A DNA stretch of 64,000 nt, taken from contig NZ_NKXR01000001.1 in assembly GCF_002232035.1 (NCBI RefSeq), positions 309,396-373,395 of the forward strand, given 5' to 3'. The notes beneath the pieces were generated by a model that worked only from the letters and a program-made list of their open reading frames with translations, was not told the origin of the DNA and ran no database searches. The stretch comes from Collinsella sp. TF06-26 (GTDB lineage: Bacteria > Actinomycetota > Coriobacteriia > Coriobacteriales > Coriobacteriaceae). Made by a program: the position numbers and the translations under genes. The first letter of the stretch is position 1, and each line of letters opens with the position of its first letter. Below, one piece after another: positions 1 to 8,601 of the stretch.

Positions 1-1119
1 TCCAACGACGGCCGTATCCTTGGTGGTATCGACAGAGCCGAGCTTCACGCCCTCTTCGACCGTGGAGTTCTCGCCCAAAATAGCGCGGCAGATGTGCGCG
101 CCGCTCTTAACGTGCGCACCCGGCAGCAGCACGGAGTCCTCGACCACGGCGCGTTCCTCGATGATGACATCGGTCGAAAGGATCGAGTGGCGAGCGGTGC
201 CGTAGATCTTGCAGCCGTTGGAGACCAGGCAGTCGTCCAGGCGGCCGTCAGGGCCAATGTAGTGCGGCGGACGCGTGGTGATGTTGGACATGATGGGGAA
301 GTTCTTGTCAAAGAGGTCGAACTCGGGGTTGTTGCCCAGCAGGTCCATCGAGGTCTCGTGGAAGCTGGCGATGGTGCCGACGTCCTTCCAAAAGCCGTTG
401 AACTCGTAGCTGTACAGACGCTTGCCCTCGCCGAGCAGCTTGGGGATGATGTCCTTGCCAAAGTCGTGGCTCGAGCGCTGGTCCAGGGCGTCCTCCTCGA
501 GCGCCTTGATCAGTACGTCGGCCGAGAAGATGTAGATGCCCATGGAGGCGAGGTTCGAATCGGGCTTCTCGGGCTTCTCGGTAAACTTGGTGATGCGGCC
601 GTCCTCTGGGTCGGTGGTCAGGATGCCAAAGCGGCTGGCCTCCTCCCACGGCACGGGCATAACGCTCACCGTGAGGTCGGCGTTGTTCTCGATGTGCGTC
701 TTGAGCATTTTGCGGTAGTCCATGCGATACAGGTGGTCGCCGGAAAGAATCAGGACGTACTTGGGGTCGTTGGCCTTGATGTAGTCGAGGTTCTGCGTAA
801 TGGCGTCGGCCGTGCCCGCATACCAGGCGCCGCCGGTCTGCGTCTCGTACGGCGGCAGGATCGACACGCCGCCGTCGCGGCTGTCCAGATCCCAAGCCTC
901 GCCGGAGCCCACATAGGCGTGCAGCAGGTAGGGACGATACTGCGTCAGAACGCCCACCGTGTCGATGCCCGAGTTGGAGCAGTTGGAGAGCGAAAAGTCG
1001 ATAATGCGGAACTTGCCACCAAAGCTAACCGCCGGCTTGGCGATCTTTTGGGTGAGTGCCCCCAATCGGCTGCCCTGTCCTCCTGCGAGGAGCATCGCGA
1101 TGCATTCTTTCTTACTCAT
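1..1119 (-). CDS. glgC: Glucose-1-phosphate adenylyltransferase (partial, runs off the left edge)
   Basis: Makes ADP-glucose from ATP and glucose-1-phosphate, the committed step of glycogen synthesis. The open frame covers 373 codons without a stop, so the C-terminal end lies outside the window. Seen: the N-terminal nucleotide-binding stretch [14 protein letters not shown], then [15 protein letters not shown], the [11 protein letters not shown] segment, and [10 protein letters not shown] hexapeptide-like C-terminal region ([15 protein letters not shown]) follows. The start at 1119 has a good ribosome site (AGAAGGAG) 4-5 bases upstream. It lies downstream of glgP on the same strand, consistent with a glgB-glgP-glgC transcription unit. 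Confidence 0.95.
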   Translation of the reverse strand, partial: MSKKECIAMLLAGGQGSRLGALTQKIAKPAVSFGGKFRIIDFSLSNCSNSGIDTVGVLTQYRPYLLHAYVGSGEAWDLDSRDGGVSILPPYETQTGGAWYAGTADAITQNLDYIKANDPKYVLILSGDHLYRMDYRKMLKTHIENNADLTVSVMPVPWEEASRFGILTTDPEDGRITKFTEKPEKPDSNLASMGIYIFSADVLIKALEEDALDQRSSHDFGKDIIPKLLGEGKRLYSYEFNGFWKDVGTIASFHETSMDLLGNNPEFDLFDKNFPIMSNITTRPPHYIGPDGRLDDCLVSNGCKIYGTARHSILSTDVIIEERAVVEDSVLLPGAHVKSGAHICRAILGENSTVEEGVKLGSVDTTKDTAVVG

Positions 1120-1159
1120 CGATTTCTCCTTCTGTCATCGATGTTCCTAAACCCATAAG

Positions 1160-1190
1160 CGACGGGCGCGGCGCTCGGTCGCGCCCGTCG
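1160..1190 (-). other. Perfect hairpin between glgP and glgC
   Basis: Arms of 11 bp (CGACGGGCGCG and its complement) around a 9-base loop sit in the 106-base gap between the glgP stop and the glgC start. No T-run follows on the minus strand, so it is unlikely to be a strong intrinsic terminator. It could attenuate transcription or protect mRNA ends. Confidence 0.6.
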
Positions 1191-1225
1191 AGTAATGCCG
1201 TGCTGGCATGAGGAGCTCGCGCGCC

Positions 1226-3652
1226 TTATGCGTGCCAGATCTCGTCGCGATACTCGCGAATGGTGCGGTCGGACGAGAACCAGCCACTCGAGGCGGTGTT
1301 GAGCAGGGCCTTGCGGTTCCAGGTCTCCTGGTCGCCGTAGCTGCCCGTGAGGTTCTCCCATGCATCCACGTAGCTACGGAAGTCAGCCATGACCAGGTCG
1401 GGGTCGTTGTTGTTCATGAGCTCGTTGTAGATGCTCTCGAAGTTGCCCGAAAGACCCGCAAACGTGTTGTCCTTGAGCTCGTCCATCACGCGGCCCAGAC
1501 GCTCGCGGTCGCCGTTGAGGGTATCCCACGCAAAGTAGCTGTTGGATGCCCAGAGCTGCTCGACCTCGGGGGCGGTCAGGCCAAAGATGGCCTCGTTCTC
1601 GCGGCCGGCCAGATCGGCGATCTCGATATTGGCGCCGTCGAGGGTGCCCAGCGTAATGGCGCCGTTCATCATGAGCTTCATATTGGACGTGCCCGAGGCC
1701 TCCTTGCCGGCCGTGGAGATCTGCTCCGAGATCTCGGCGGCGGGGTAGATGAGCTGGGCGTTGCTCACGCGGAAGTTGGGGATAAAGCAGACCTTCATGA
1801 CTTCGTTGACGCGCGGGTCGTTGTTGATAACCTCGGCCACCGAGTTGATCAGACGGATGGTCTCCTTGGCAAAGGTGTAGCTCGAAGCGGCCTTACCGCT
1901 AAAGATGAAGGTCGTCGGCGTCACGTGGAAGTTAGGATCAGCGATGCGACGGTTGTAGATGTCCATCACCTTCATGATGTTCATGAGCTGGCGCTTGTAG
2001 GCATGGAAGCGCTTTACCTGGACATCGAAGACGGTGTTGGGGTCAATAACCAGACCGGTCTCGGCCTTAACATAGGCGGCCAGACGCTCCTTGTTGGCGC
2101 GCTTGGAGGCACCCACGGCCTTCAAGAACTCGGTGTCGTCCTTAAACTCCTTGAGTTTCTCCAGCTCAAAGGCGTCCTTCAGCCAGCCATCGCCAATGGC
2201 CTCGGTCACGAGCTTGGCGTAGGTGGGGTTGGCCTCGGCAAAGAAGCGACGGTGCGAGATGCCGTTGGTCTTGTTGTTGAACTTCTCGGGCGTCAGGGCG
2301 TAGAAGTCCTTGAGCACGATGTTCTTGATGATGTCGGAGTGGATCTTGGCCACGCCGTTGACGCTATGGCTGCAGATCACAGACAGGTTGGCCATGCGAA
2401 TCTCGCCGTCCCACAGGATGGCGGTCTGGCGCAGACGCTCCTGCCAGCCCTCCTGCGTGGTGTCGAACGACTCGTGCCAACGACGGCTGATCTCGTCGAT
2501 GATCTGGTACACGCGGGGGAGGAGCTTGGAGAACGTGCCGATGGGCCACTTCTCCAGAGCCTCGGGCAGGATGGTGTGGTTGGTGTAGCTCACGACCTGC
2601 GTCACGATGTTCCAGGCGTCGTCCCACTCGAGCTTCTTCTCGTCGATAAGGATGCGCATGAGCTCGGGGCCGCACATGGCGGGGTGCGTGTCGTTGGTGT
2701 GGATGGCCACAAACTGCGGCAGCAGCTCCCAGTTCTCGCCGTGCTCCTTCTCAAAGGTGTCGAGCAGGCTGTAGATGCCGGCCGATACAAACAGGTACTC
2801 CTGCTTCAGGCGCAGCAGGCGGCCGTGCTCGCCGGCGTCGTTGGGGTAGAGGATGGCGCTGATGGCCTCGGCTTCGGCGCGCTCGGCGTCGGCCAGGGCG
2901 TAGTCGCCGCGGTTGAAGGCCTCCAGATCGAAGTGCTCCTCGACCGGCTCGGCAGCCCAGACGCGCAGCTTGTTGACGGTCTCGCCGGCATAGCCCACCA
3001 CGGGGATGTCATAAGGGACGGCCAGGATGTCCTGCGTGTCCACCGTGCGGTAGAACGTGCGGCCGTTCTCCTCAAAGCCCTCAACATGGCCACCAAACTT
3101 GATGGTCACGGCCTTGTCCTGACGGCGGACCTCCCAAGGATAGCCGTGGGTGAGCCACTCGTCGGTGGCCTCGACCTGGCTGCCGTTGACGATCTCCTGC
3201 TTAAACAGGCCGTAGCGGTAGCGCATGCCGTTGCCGTAGCCGGCAATGCCCTCGGCTGCCATGGAATCCAGGAAGCATGCGGCCAGACGGCCCAGGCCAC
3301 CGTTGCCCAGCGCCGGATCGGGCTCCTGGTTCTCGATGACGGACAGGTCGAAGCCCATGTCGTCGAGCGCCTCGGCGACCATGTCGCGCACGCCAAAGTT
3401 GAGCAGGTAGTTGTCGAGCAGGCGGCCGATCAAAAACTCGATCGAGAAGTAGTACACGCGCTTCTTGCCCTCGGCGGTCACACGGGCGTCACTCTTGGTG
3501 GCAACGGTGCGTGCCTTCTCGGCCACGAGCTTGGCCAGGGCGTTAAAGCGGTCCAGGTCGCTGGCGGCCTCGACGCTCTTGCCACTGATGCTCATGACGG
3601 CATCGCGATAGAGCTCGGTAAACTCCTGCTTGTTGTCGAAGATCTTATTCAT
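1226..3652 (-). CDS. glgP: Glycogen phosphorylase
   Basis: Releases glucose-1-phosphate from glycogen or maltodextrin using phosphate and pyridoxal phosphate. Length 808 aa is normal for the family. Seen: YYFSIEFLIGRLL near the N-terminus, the GNGGLGRLAACF segment, the PLP-lysine motif EASGTSNMK with the downstream GTLDGANIEI loop, and KRFHAYKRQ. The start at 3652 is preceded by GGGGGAAAGGAAC. Placing a degradative phosphorylase between branching enzyme and ADP-glucose synthase in one cluster is common in bacteria and implies co-regulated turnover. Confidence 0.97.
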   Translation of the reverse strand: MNKIFDNKQEFTELYRDAVMSISGKSVEAASDLDRFNALAKLVAEKARTVATKSDARVTAEGKKRVYYFSIEFLIGRLLDNYLLNFGVRDMVAEALDDMGFDLSVIENQEPDPALGNGGLGRLAACFLDSMAAEGIAGYGNGMRYRYGLFKQEIVNGSQVEATDEWLTHGYPWEVRRQDKAVTIKFGGHVEGFEENGRTFYRTVDTQDILAVPYDIPVVGYAGETVNKLRVWAAEPVEEHFDLEAFNRGDYALADAERAEAEAISAILYPNDAGEHGRLLRLKQEYLFVSAGIYSLLDTFEKEHGENWELLPQFVAIHTNDTHPAMCGPELMRILIDEKKLEWDDAWNIVTQVVSYTNHTILPEALEKWPIGTFSKLLPRVYQIIDEISRRWHESFDTTQEGWQERLRQTAILWDGEIRMANLSVICSHSVNGVAKIHSDIIKNIVLKDFYALTPEKFNNKTNGISHRRFFAEANPTYAKLVTEAIGDGWLKDAFELEKLKEFKDDTEFLKAVGASKRANKERLAAYVKAETGLVIDPNTVFDVQVKRFHAYKRQLMNIMKVMDIYNRRIADPNFHVTPTTFIFSGKAASSYTFAKETIRLINSVAEVINNDPRVNEVMKVCFIPNFRVSNAQLIYPAAEISEQISTAGKEASGTSNMKLMMNGAITLGTLDGANIEIADLAGRENEAIFGLTAPEVEQLWASNSYFAWDTLNGDRERLGRVMDELKDNTFAGLSGNFESIYNELMNNNDPDLVMADFRSYVDAWENLTGSYGDQETWNRKALLNTASSGWFSSDRTIREYRDEIWHA

Positions 3653-3726
3653 ACGTTCCTTTCCCCCGGGGATGTTTCTCCCGGAACGGTTATGACTTAT
3701 ATCCTACGCCACGTCGGGGCGGGTAA

Positions 3727-3738
3727 TTACAGCTGTAA
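3727..3738. promoter_or_regulatory. 12-bp palindrome in the glgB-glgP gap
   Basis: TTACAGCTGTAA is a perfect palindrome about 75 bases upstream of the glgP start, in the 94-base gap after the glgB stop. A TAGGATATAAG stretch between it and glgP could be a -10 region on the minus strand. Function as an operator is only inferred. Confidence 0.3.
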
Positions 3739-3746
3739 CGGCTTTG

Positions 3747-5996
3747 TTACGCATCCTTGGTAGACGACTTAACAGTGCCTGTTTTGGCCTTGGAGGCAGC
3801 CTTTTTGGCGGCTGACTTCTTGGCCGTGGTCTTGGCGGCGGGCTTGGCAGTAGCCTTAGTCTTGGCCGGAGCCTTCTTGGCTGTCGCGGGCTTGGGCTTC
3901 ACCGAGGACGTGCGCTTCTTGGGCGCAGCCTTGGGAGCCTCCACCACCGGCGGCTTGTAGCTGCTGGGACCGCGGCGCTTAAGCACCACGCCTGCCAGGC
4001 CGGGCACCTTAATCTCAATGGAGTCCATCTGCCCGTTCCAGGGATAGGGCTCGCTCGAGCAGGTGTAAGGCTCCTCGCCGGCATATCCGCTGCCGCCAAA
4101 CTCGGGACGGTCGGAGTCAAAGATGACCTCCCAGTCACCCTCGCGCGGCACGCCCACGCGGAAGCTCTCGTAGCTCGCCGGGTCAAAGTTGATCAGAATC
4201 ACCAGGTCGTCGTCGATGTCCTCGCCCTGGCGCACAAAGCTCACGATGGACTGCTTGGAGTTGTCCGCATCGATCCAGGTAAAGCCGTCGTCGGTGTAGC
4301 CGCGCTCGTACAGGGCGGGCTCGGCGGTGTACAGGTGGTTGAGCGCCTTGATAAACGCCTGATGATGACGGTGGGTCTCGTACTCCTCGGTCAGGAACCA
4401 CTGGATGGACTCGTAGTAGCGCCACTCAATAAACTGGCCGATCTCGTTGCCCATAAAGTTGAGCTTGGCACCGGGGTGCGTCATCTGGTAGAAGGCCAGC
4501 GTGCGCAGGCCGGCAAACTGGCGCCACCAGTCGCCCGGCATGCGGCCAATGAGCGAGCACTTGCCGTGCACGACCTCGTCGTGGCTTAGCGGGCAGATAA
4601 AGTTCTCGGTAAAGGCGTACATAATGGAGAACGTGAGCAGCCCGTGGTTGCCGGGGCGCCACGGAAAATCGGTCTGCATGTAGTGCAGGGTGTCGTTCAT
4701 CCAGCCCATGTCCCACTTGTAGTGGAAGCCCAGGCCGCCGTCCTGCGGCGGATAGGTCACGAGCGGCCACGCGGTGGACTCCTCGGCCATCATTATCACG
4801 TCGGGGTAGTGTGCCTCCACGGCGCAGTTGACCTGGCGGATAAACGCGCTGGCGTCCAGGTCCTCCTCGGTACCGTACTTGTTGAACTTCTTTTGACCCG
4901 GATCGTCAATGCCAAAGTTGAGGTACAGCATGCTGGACACGCCGTCCATGCGAATGCCGTCCACGTGGAAGTTCTCGAGCCAGTACAGCACGTTGGAGAC
5001 CAGGAAGGAGCGGACCTCGCCACGGGCGAAATCGAACTTGTGCGTGCCCCAGTTGGGGTGAATCTCGTGTTCAAACAGCATATGGCCGTTAAAGGTGGCA
5101 AGGCCGTGGGAGTCGGCGCAAAAACCGCCGGGCACCCAGTCCATGATCACTCCAATACCCGCCTCGTGGCATGCATCGATAAAGTGCATGAGCTGCTGCG
5201 GGTTGCCGTAGCGTGACGTGGCGGCGTAGTAACCGGTCGTCTGATAGCCCCAGGAGCCATCGAAGGGGTGCTCCATAAGCGGCATGACCTCGATATGCGT
5301 ATATCCCATGTCGCGCACGTAGTCCACGAGCTCCACCGACAGGTCGTCGTAAGTGTAGAACTCGCCGCGCTGCGCGGGGAAGGGATCCATGGGGCCGGGA
5401 TAGTTGCCAAACTCGTCTGGATCGCCCTGCGGCGCGTCGCCGTGGCGCTTCCACGAGCCAATATGCACCTCGTAGATGTTAAGGGGCTGCGACATGTGGT
5501 TATGGCTGGCGCGGCGCTGGAGCCATGCGGCGTCGTTCCACTTATAGCCGTCAAGGGTCCACAGCACGCTCGCCGTACCCGGAGGGCACTCGGCCTTAAA
5601 GGCATACGGATCGGCCTTGTAGAGCTTCTCGCCCTCGTTGGTCTCGATGAGATACTTATAGAGCTGGCCCTGCTCGGCGCCAGGAATAAAGCCTTCCCAA
5701 ATAGCGCTCGTATGCACGGGCACCAGCGGGTTGGCTTCCTCATTCCAGTCGTTAAATTCGCCAATGACGTGGACGCTCTTTACATCGGGCGCCCAAACGC
5801 AAAAACGCCAGCCGCGCGTACGGTTCTGCGTGTCGGGATGCGCGCCCATCTTTTCCCAGCTGCGCTCCCACATACCGATGCCAAACAGGTAGACATCGTC
5901 CTTAGAGAGCTCCGGTGCGTGCGGGGCGGCTTTACGGGTAGCAGGCTTTTTGGTTGCTGGCTTTAGCTTTGTATCGCTCACGTTTGATCCCATCAT
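3747..5996 (-). CDS. glgB: 1,4-alpha-glucan branching enzyme with basic tails
   Basis: Forms alpha-1,6 branches in glycogen (GH13). The frame opens upstream at 6131, but homology begins only near residue 80 of that frame. I chose the ATG at 5996 (the next codon, 5993, is also ATG); the ribosome site is weak. Domains: lysine-rich N-terminal tail, CBM48-like module (FCVWAPDVKSVHVIGEFNDW), catalytic barrel with nucleophile region GIRMDGVSS, acid MMAEEST and LSHDEVVHGK, then a C-terminal beta domain. Odd: about 65 C-terminal residues are almost entirely Lys, Ala, Thr and Pro repeats, unlike a typical GlgB. Confidence 0.95.
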   Translation of the reverse strand: MMGSNVSDTKLKPATKKPATRKAAPHAPELSKDDVYLFGIGMWERSWEKMGAHPDTQNRTRGWRFCVWAPDVKSVHVIGEFNDWNEEANPLVPVHTSAIWEGFIPGAEQGQLYKYLIETNEGEKLYKADPYAFKAECPPGTASVLWTLDGYKWNDAAWLQRRASHNHMSQPLNIYEVHIGSWKRHGDAPQGDPDEFGNYPGPMDPFPAQRGEFYTYDDLSVELVDYVRDMGYTHIEVMPLMEHPFDGSWGYQTTGYYAATSRYGNPQQLMHFIDACHEAGIGVIMDWVPGGFCADSHGLATFNGHMLFEHEIHPNWGTHKFDFARGEVRSFLVSNVLYWLENFHVDGIRMDGVSSMLYLNFGIDDPGQKKFNKYGTEEDLDASAFIRQVNCAVEAHYPDVIMMAEESTAWPLVTYPPQDGGLGFHYKWDMGWMNDTLHYMQTDFPWRPGNHGLLTFSIMYAFTENFICPLSHDEVVHGKCSLIGRMPGDWWRQFAGLRTLAFYQMTHPGAKLNFMGNEIGQFIEWRYYESIQWFLTEEYETHRHHQAFIKALNHLYTAEPALYERGYTDDGFTWIDADNSKQSIVSFVRQGEDIDDDLVILINFDPASYESFRVGVPREGDWEVIFDSDRPEFGGSGYAGEEPYTCSSEPYPWNGQMDSIEIKVPGLAGVVLKRRGPSSYKPPVVEAPKAAPKKRTSSVKPKPATAKKAPAKTKATAKPAAKTTAKKSAAKKAASKAKTGTVKSSTKDA

Positions 5997-6081
5997 GACG
6001 CGGCAGCGTGTTGCCTTGGTGACTAGATGCGAAAGGTCCAAGGCTGCACGAATCGAAGGGACGGCGATAGTTCTATGATTC

Positions 6082-6107
6082 GTTCCACCTCGCGTGCTCG
6101 GTGGAAC
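6082..6107. promoter_or_regulatory. Inverted repeat upstream of glgB
   Basis: GTTCCACC and GGTGGAAC are perfect 8-bp arms with a 10-base spacer, about 90 bases upstream of the glgB start. The size suits a dimeric repressor or activator. No regulator is encoded next to it. Confidence 0.35.
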
Positions 6108-6218
6108 TTTCGGCACGAAATACGATAACACCTGTTCGTTACTTTTATGGAGAAAAGTGGATTTGCGGCGGCGTTTAATCGGCGAGCGCCATGTTTATAC
6201 CACTGGCAGAATTGCGAT

Positions 6219-6304
6219 GGTAAAACTCTTGACAGTTTTACCAAATAGGGTTTCTAGACTAGTAGATAAACGTTTGGTAAAACGTTTTTAGCAGGTTGTT
6301 TACC
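6219..6304. promoter_or_regulatory. Clustered GGTAAAAC operators with a TTGACA box
   Basis: GGTAAAAC occurs at 6219-6226 and 6276-6283, with its complement GTTTTACC at 6235-6242 and a near-copy GTTTACC at 6298-6304. A consensus -35 hexamer, TTGACA (6229-6234), lies inside the first inverted repeat, and a TAGACT-like -10 lies near 6255-6260. The second copy sits in AAACGTTTGGTAAAACGTTT, a semi-palindromic LacI-like sequence. This looks like a repressor-controlled promoter for the HAD gene, possibly shared with glgB. Confidence 0.5.
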
Positions 6305-6327
6305 ATTTGACATCGAAAGGTATGTTT

Positions 6328-7017
6328 ATGTCCCAGACCGCCGCTCACAATGTCGCTTTTATTTTCGATTGCGACGGCACACTGGTTAATAGCACCCCCG
6401 TTTGGGCCTATGCCCAGCCCGAGTTATTGCACCGCCACGGTATTGACGTGACGGTCGACGATTTTGCCCAGTTTGAGCATTTGTCGCTCGAGGACGAGTG
6501 CCAGGCCTACCACGACACGTGGGGCATTGGCGCGAATGGCGAGGAGCTGTATCGCGAGCTGAGCGACATTTTGATTGATGGGTACTCCAAGGTGCCGCCG
6601 CGCGAGGGCCTGCTTGCGTTTTTGAAGCAGGCGGAGGAGGCCGGTATTGCCATGTGCGTTGCTACGTCCACGCCGGCCGAGCTGGTTAAGTCTGCGCTAG
6701 CGGGAGCCGGGCTCGACGCGTACACGGAGTTTGTTACCACGACGGGTGAGGCAGGACGCTCCAAACAGTTCCCCGACGTATACGAGCTGGCGCTGCGCCG
6801 TCTGGAGGAGCACCATGGGCATCAGTTTGAGCGCGCATGGGTGTTTGAGGATGCGGTCTTTGGCCTTAAGAGCTCCGGCGCCGCCGGCTTTAAGCGTGTG
6901 GGCATCTATGACCCGCACGGCCGCATGAAGCGCGACGACGTACGCGCCAGCTGCGATATCTTTATCGACAGCTACGAGGAGCTGGATCTGGCCCGCGTGC
7001 TTTCGTTTGAGGGATAG
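6328..7017 (+). CDS. HAD-superfamily phosphatase (phosphoglucomutase-like subfamily)
   Basis: Predicted soluble sugar-phosphate or nucleotide phosphatase. Motif I is FDCDGTLVNS, motif II lies in VATSTP, the lysine is in SKQFPDVY, and motif IV is VFEDAVFG; a helical cap lies between motifs I and II. Three in-frame starts are possible; the ATG at 6328 has GAAAGG seven bases upstream, whereas the ATG at 6322 is too close to it. Substrate unknown. Its position opposite glgB and behind the GGTAAAAC operators suggests a link to carbohydrate supply, but that is inference. Confidence 0.85.
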   Translation: MSQTAAHNVAFIFDCDGTLVNSTPVWAYAQPELLHRHGIDVTVDDFAQFEHLSLEDECQAYHDTWGIGANGEELYRELSDILIDGYSKVPPREGLLAFLKQAEEAGIAMCVATSTPAELVKSALAGAGLDAYTEFVTTTGEAGRSKQFPDVYELALRRLEEHHGHQFERAWVFEDAVFGLKSSGAAGFKRVGIYDPHGRMKRDDVRASCDIFIDSYEELDLARVLSFEG

Positions 7018-7026
7018 GCGAGGGCT

Positions 7027-7668
7027 GTGGCTTGCAAGGTATTAGTGGTCTGCGGCTCGCCCGTAGTGGCGAGCACGGATCTGTTGCGTAGGCTAGCAGT
7101 GGAGTGCGACCACGTTGTCGCCGTGGACCGCGGGCTCGACGCGCTGCTGGGCGCCGGCCTGGGCTGCGACGTGTATGTGGGAGATGCCGATACGGTGAGC
7201 GACGCAGGCCGTGCGTTGGTCGATGCCGCCGAAGCCTTTGAGGTAGAGCGCCACGACCCCTACAAGGACTATACCGATCTGGCGCTGGCGCTCGATTCCG
7301 TCCGCCGTCGCTGGCCAGGTGCCGAAGTGGTAGCAACCTGCGCCACCGGCGGCCGTCCGGACATGGCCCTATCCGTGCTGGGCTTGCTTGCAGACTATGA
7401 TGACGCCCCAGTCTGGATTGCTGAGGACAAAGTAGTCGCCCGCATCCTTCACGCAGGTGAGTCGTGGACCATCGAGGGCGCCGAGGGCAAGACATTCTCC
7501 ATCATCGCCGTTGCTCCCAACACCGAGGTAAGCGAACGCGGTCTAGAGTGGGAGCTAGATCACAGCCCCCTGGGCCTGTTGGCCGACACGGGTATCAGCA
7601 ACGTCGTCAGGTCAACAGCCACGACCCAAGTCCACACTGGCACCGCCATCGCTTACCTATATCAATAG
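7027..7668 (+). CDS. thiN: Thiamine pyrophosphokinase
   Basis: Converts thiamine plus ATP to thiamine pyrophosphate. Seen: VAVDRGLDALLGAG, the acidic CDVYVGDADTVSD (equivalent to the family's GDFDS), DPYKDYTDLALALD (equivalent to KDxTDxxxAL) and a glycine-rich ATGGRPDMALS stretch. At 213 aa it is full length. The start is GTG, nine bases after the HAD stop, so the two genes are probably co-transcribed. No TPP riboswitch was seen upstream. Confidence 0.85.
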   Translation: MACKVLVVCGSPVVASTDLLRRLAVECDHVVAVDRGLDALLGAGLGCDVYVGDADTVSDAGRALVDAAEAFEVERHDPYKDYTDLALALDSVRRRWPGAEVVATCATGGRPDMALSVLGLLADYDDAPVWIAEDKVVARILHAGESWTIEGAEGKTFSIIAVAPNTEVSERGLEWELDHSPLGLLADTGISNVVRSTATTQVHTGTAIAYLYQ

Positions 7669-7697
7669 GCATTTAGAATCTGACCCAAAAAAAGTCC

Positions 7698-7726
7698 TTG
7701 CACGTCACGCCAACTTCCCCTATAGT
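7698..7726 (+). promoter_or_regulatory. Promoter of tRNA-Ala copy 1
   Basis: TTGCAC (7698-7703) and TATAGT (7721-7726) are separated by exactly 17 bases, with the tRNA starting 14 bases after the -10 box. The two other tRNA-Ala copies have the same layout with TTGCAT and TATAGT. Confidence 0.8.
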
Positions 7727-7739
7727 ATCTCCACGTCAC

Positions 7740-7815
7740 GGGGGCGTAGCTCAGCTGGGAGAGCGCTTGACTGGCAGTCAAGAGGTCAGGGGTTCGATCC
7801 CCCTCGTCTCCACCA
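7740..7815 (+). tRNA. tRNA-Ala (GGC), copy 1, CCA encoded
   Basis: Full cloverleaf: acceptor GGGGGCG pairs with CGTCTCC including the alanine identity pair G3-U70. The anticodon stem CTTGA/TCAAG holds loop CTGGCAG (anticodon GGC), and the T-loop is TTCGATC. CCA is encoded. The 73-base body is identical to copies at 44782 and 45758. Confidence 0.97.
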
Positions 7816-7829
7816 TCGTGAATTAAAAG

Positions 7830-7855
7830 GCCTTCGGAATTCCGAAGGCTTTTTT
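7830..7855 (+). terminator. Intrinsic terminator after tRNA-Ala copy 1
   Basis: A perfect 20-base palindrome (GCCTTCGGAA and its complement) is followed by six T residues. Confidence 0.9.
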
Positions 7856-8124
7856 CATGCCAAAATACCTCGCGCCACAAACCCATACCCACATCAACAA
7901 AAAGTTGCACAATTTATTTCCCATGTCTGTACATAGTTTGTTATCCAAACGCAATTACCAGTGCAGCTCGCTGCTTCAGTTGGGCTTCAGGAACGCTCCC
8001 AATTATTGCCAGCACCACAATAACCTGCGCCAACGTGAACAACATCCCAAAACAACCCCCTTAAGCACGTCAAATGAACGAAATGTAGTCCAACGCAACC
8101 CAAATCAGTTTCACTAACAGCTTG

Positions 8125-8133
8125 TGCTAGGAT
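8125..8133 (+). promoter_or_regulatory. Candidate extended -10 promoter of the capsule leader
   Basis: TG-C-TAGGAT forms an extended -10 box; no good -35 hexamer is visible. The 270 bases before it (7856-8124) hold no recognisable gene. Transcription from here would give a leader of about 460 bases before the LoaP-like gene. Confidence 0.35.
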
Positions 8134-8343
8134 ACCTAACGTTACATGAGTTCAACTGTGCTCACGGCTTCAGTAAGCCACAAAGCGCAGGGTCGATCAG
8201 CATCCGGCCGTAACGGCGGTGTTAGAAAAACCATGAGCTCCAATATCGATTGCCATGCACGTTTTGTACTTGCTTTTGCGGCTATTTATAAGTTCGCATT
8301 AGAAGGTGCCAATAAGTTGTTAAGGCAAACCACAGCAGTCCTT

Positions 8344-8443
8344 CAGCTGGCTGCGTGCGATCCAGTTTTGAAATCACTTGACCGGATCGCACGCAGCCAG
8401 CTGAGGTTGCAGGCATTCTTGCGATACGTGCCTGTGACCTCAG
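8344..8443 (+). ncRNA. Structured leader with two overlapping hairpins
   Basis: Hairpin I has a perfect 20-bp stem (8344-8363 with 8384-8403, 20-base loop), extendable by several pairs around a bulge. Hairpin II (8401-8415 with 8429-8443) has about 15 pairs, two of them G-U, and shares bases 8401-8403 with hairpin I. A short T-run (CTTTTG) follows hairpin II a few bases later. No coding frame is conserved across it. The location, immediately before a NusG-paralogue gene and a long polysaccharide operon, suits an antitermination leader. Confidence 0.6.
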
Positions 8444-8601
8444 TGCTGCTTTTGTACATACCGTTCACGGTGGGGCAGAGCCACGTGCTTGTCTGACTGG
8501 GCTCAGGGTTTGAATATGGAGCGCCTTCGCGCACAAGCGCCCTGGCGAAGCCATACCCAAACCCCATGAGCCACACGTAAGACAGCAAGGGGGTGGTGCT
8601 C

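Noticed and set aside
1208..3763. 851-aa plus-strand open frame opposite glgP
   Set aside because: It is a long antisense shadow caused by GC-rich codon structure. The minus strand encodes an unmistakable glycogen phosphorylase with intact motifs.
7027..7100. TPP riboswitch upstream of the thiamine pyrophosphokinase gene
   Set aside because: Only nine bases separate it from the HAD gene and no THI-box sequence is visible.
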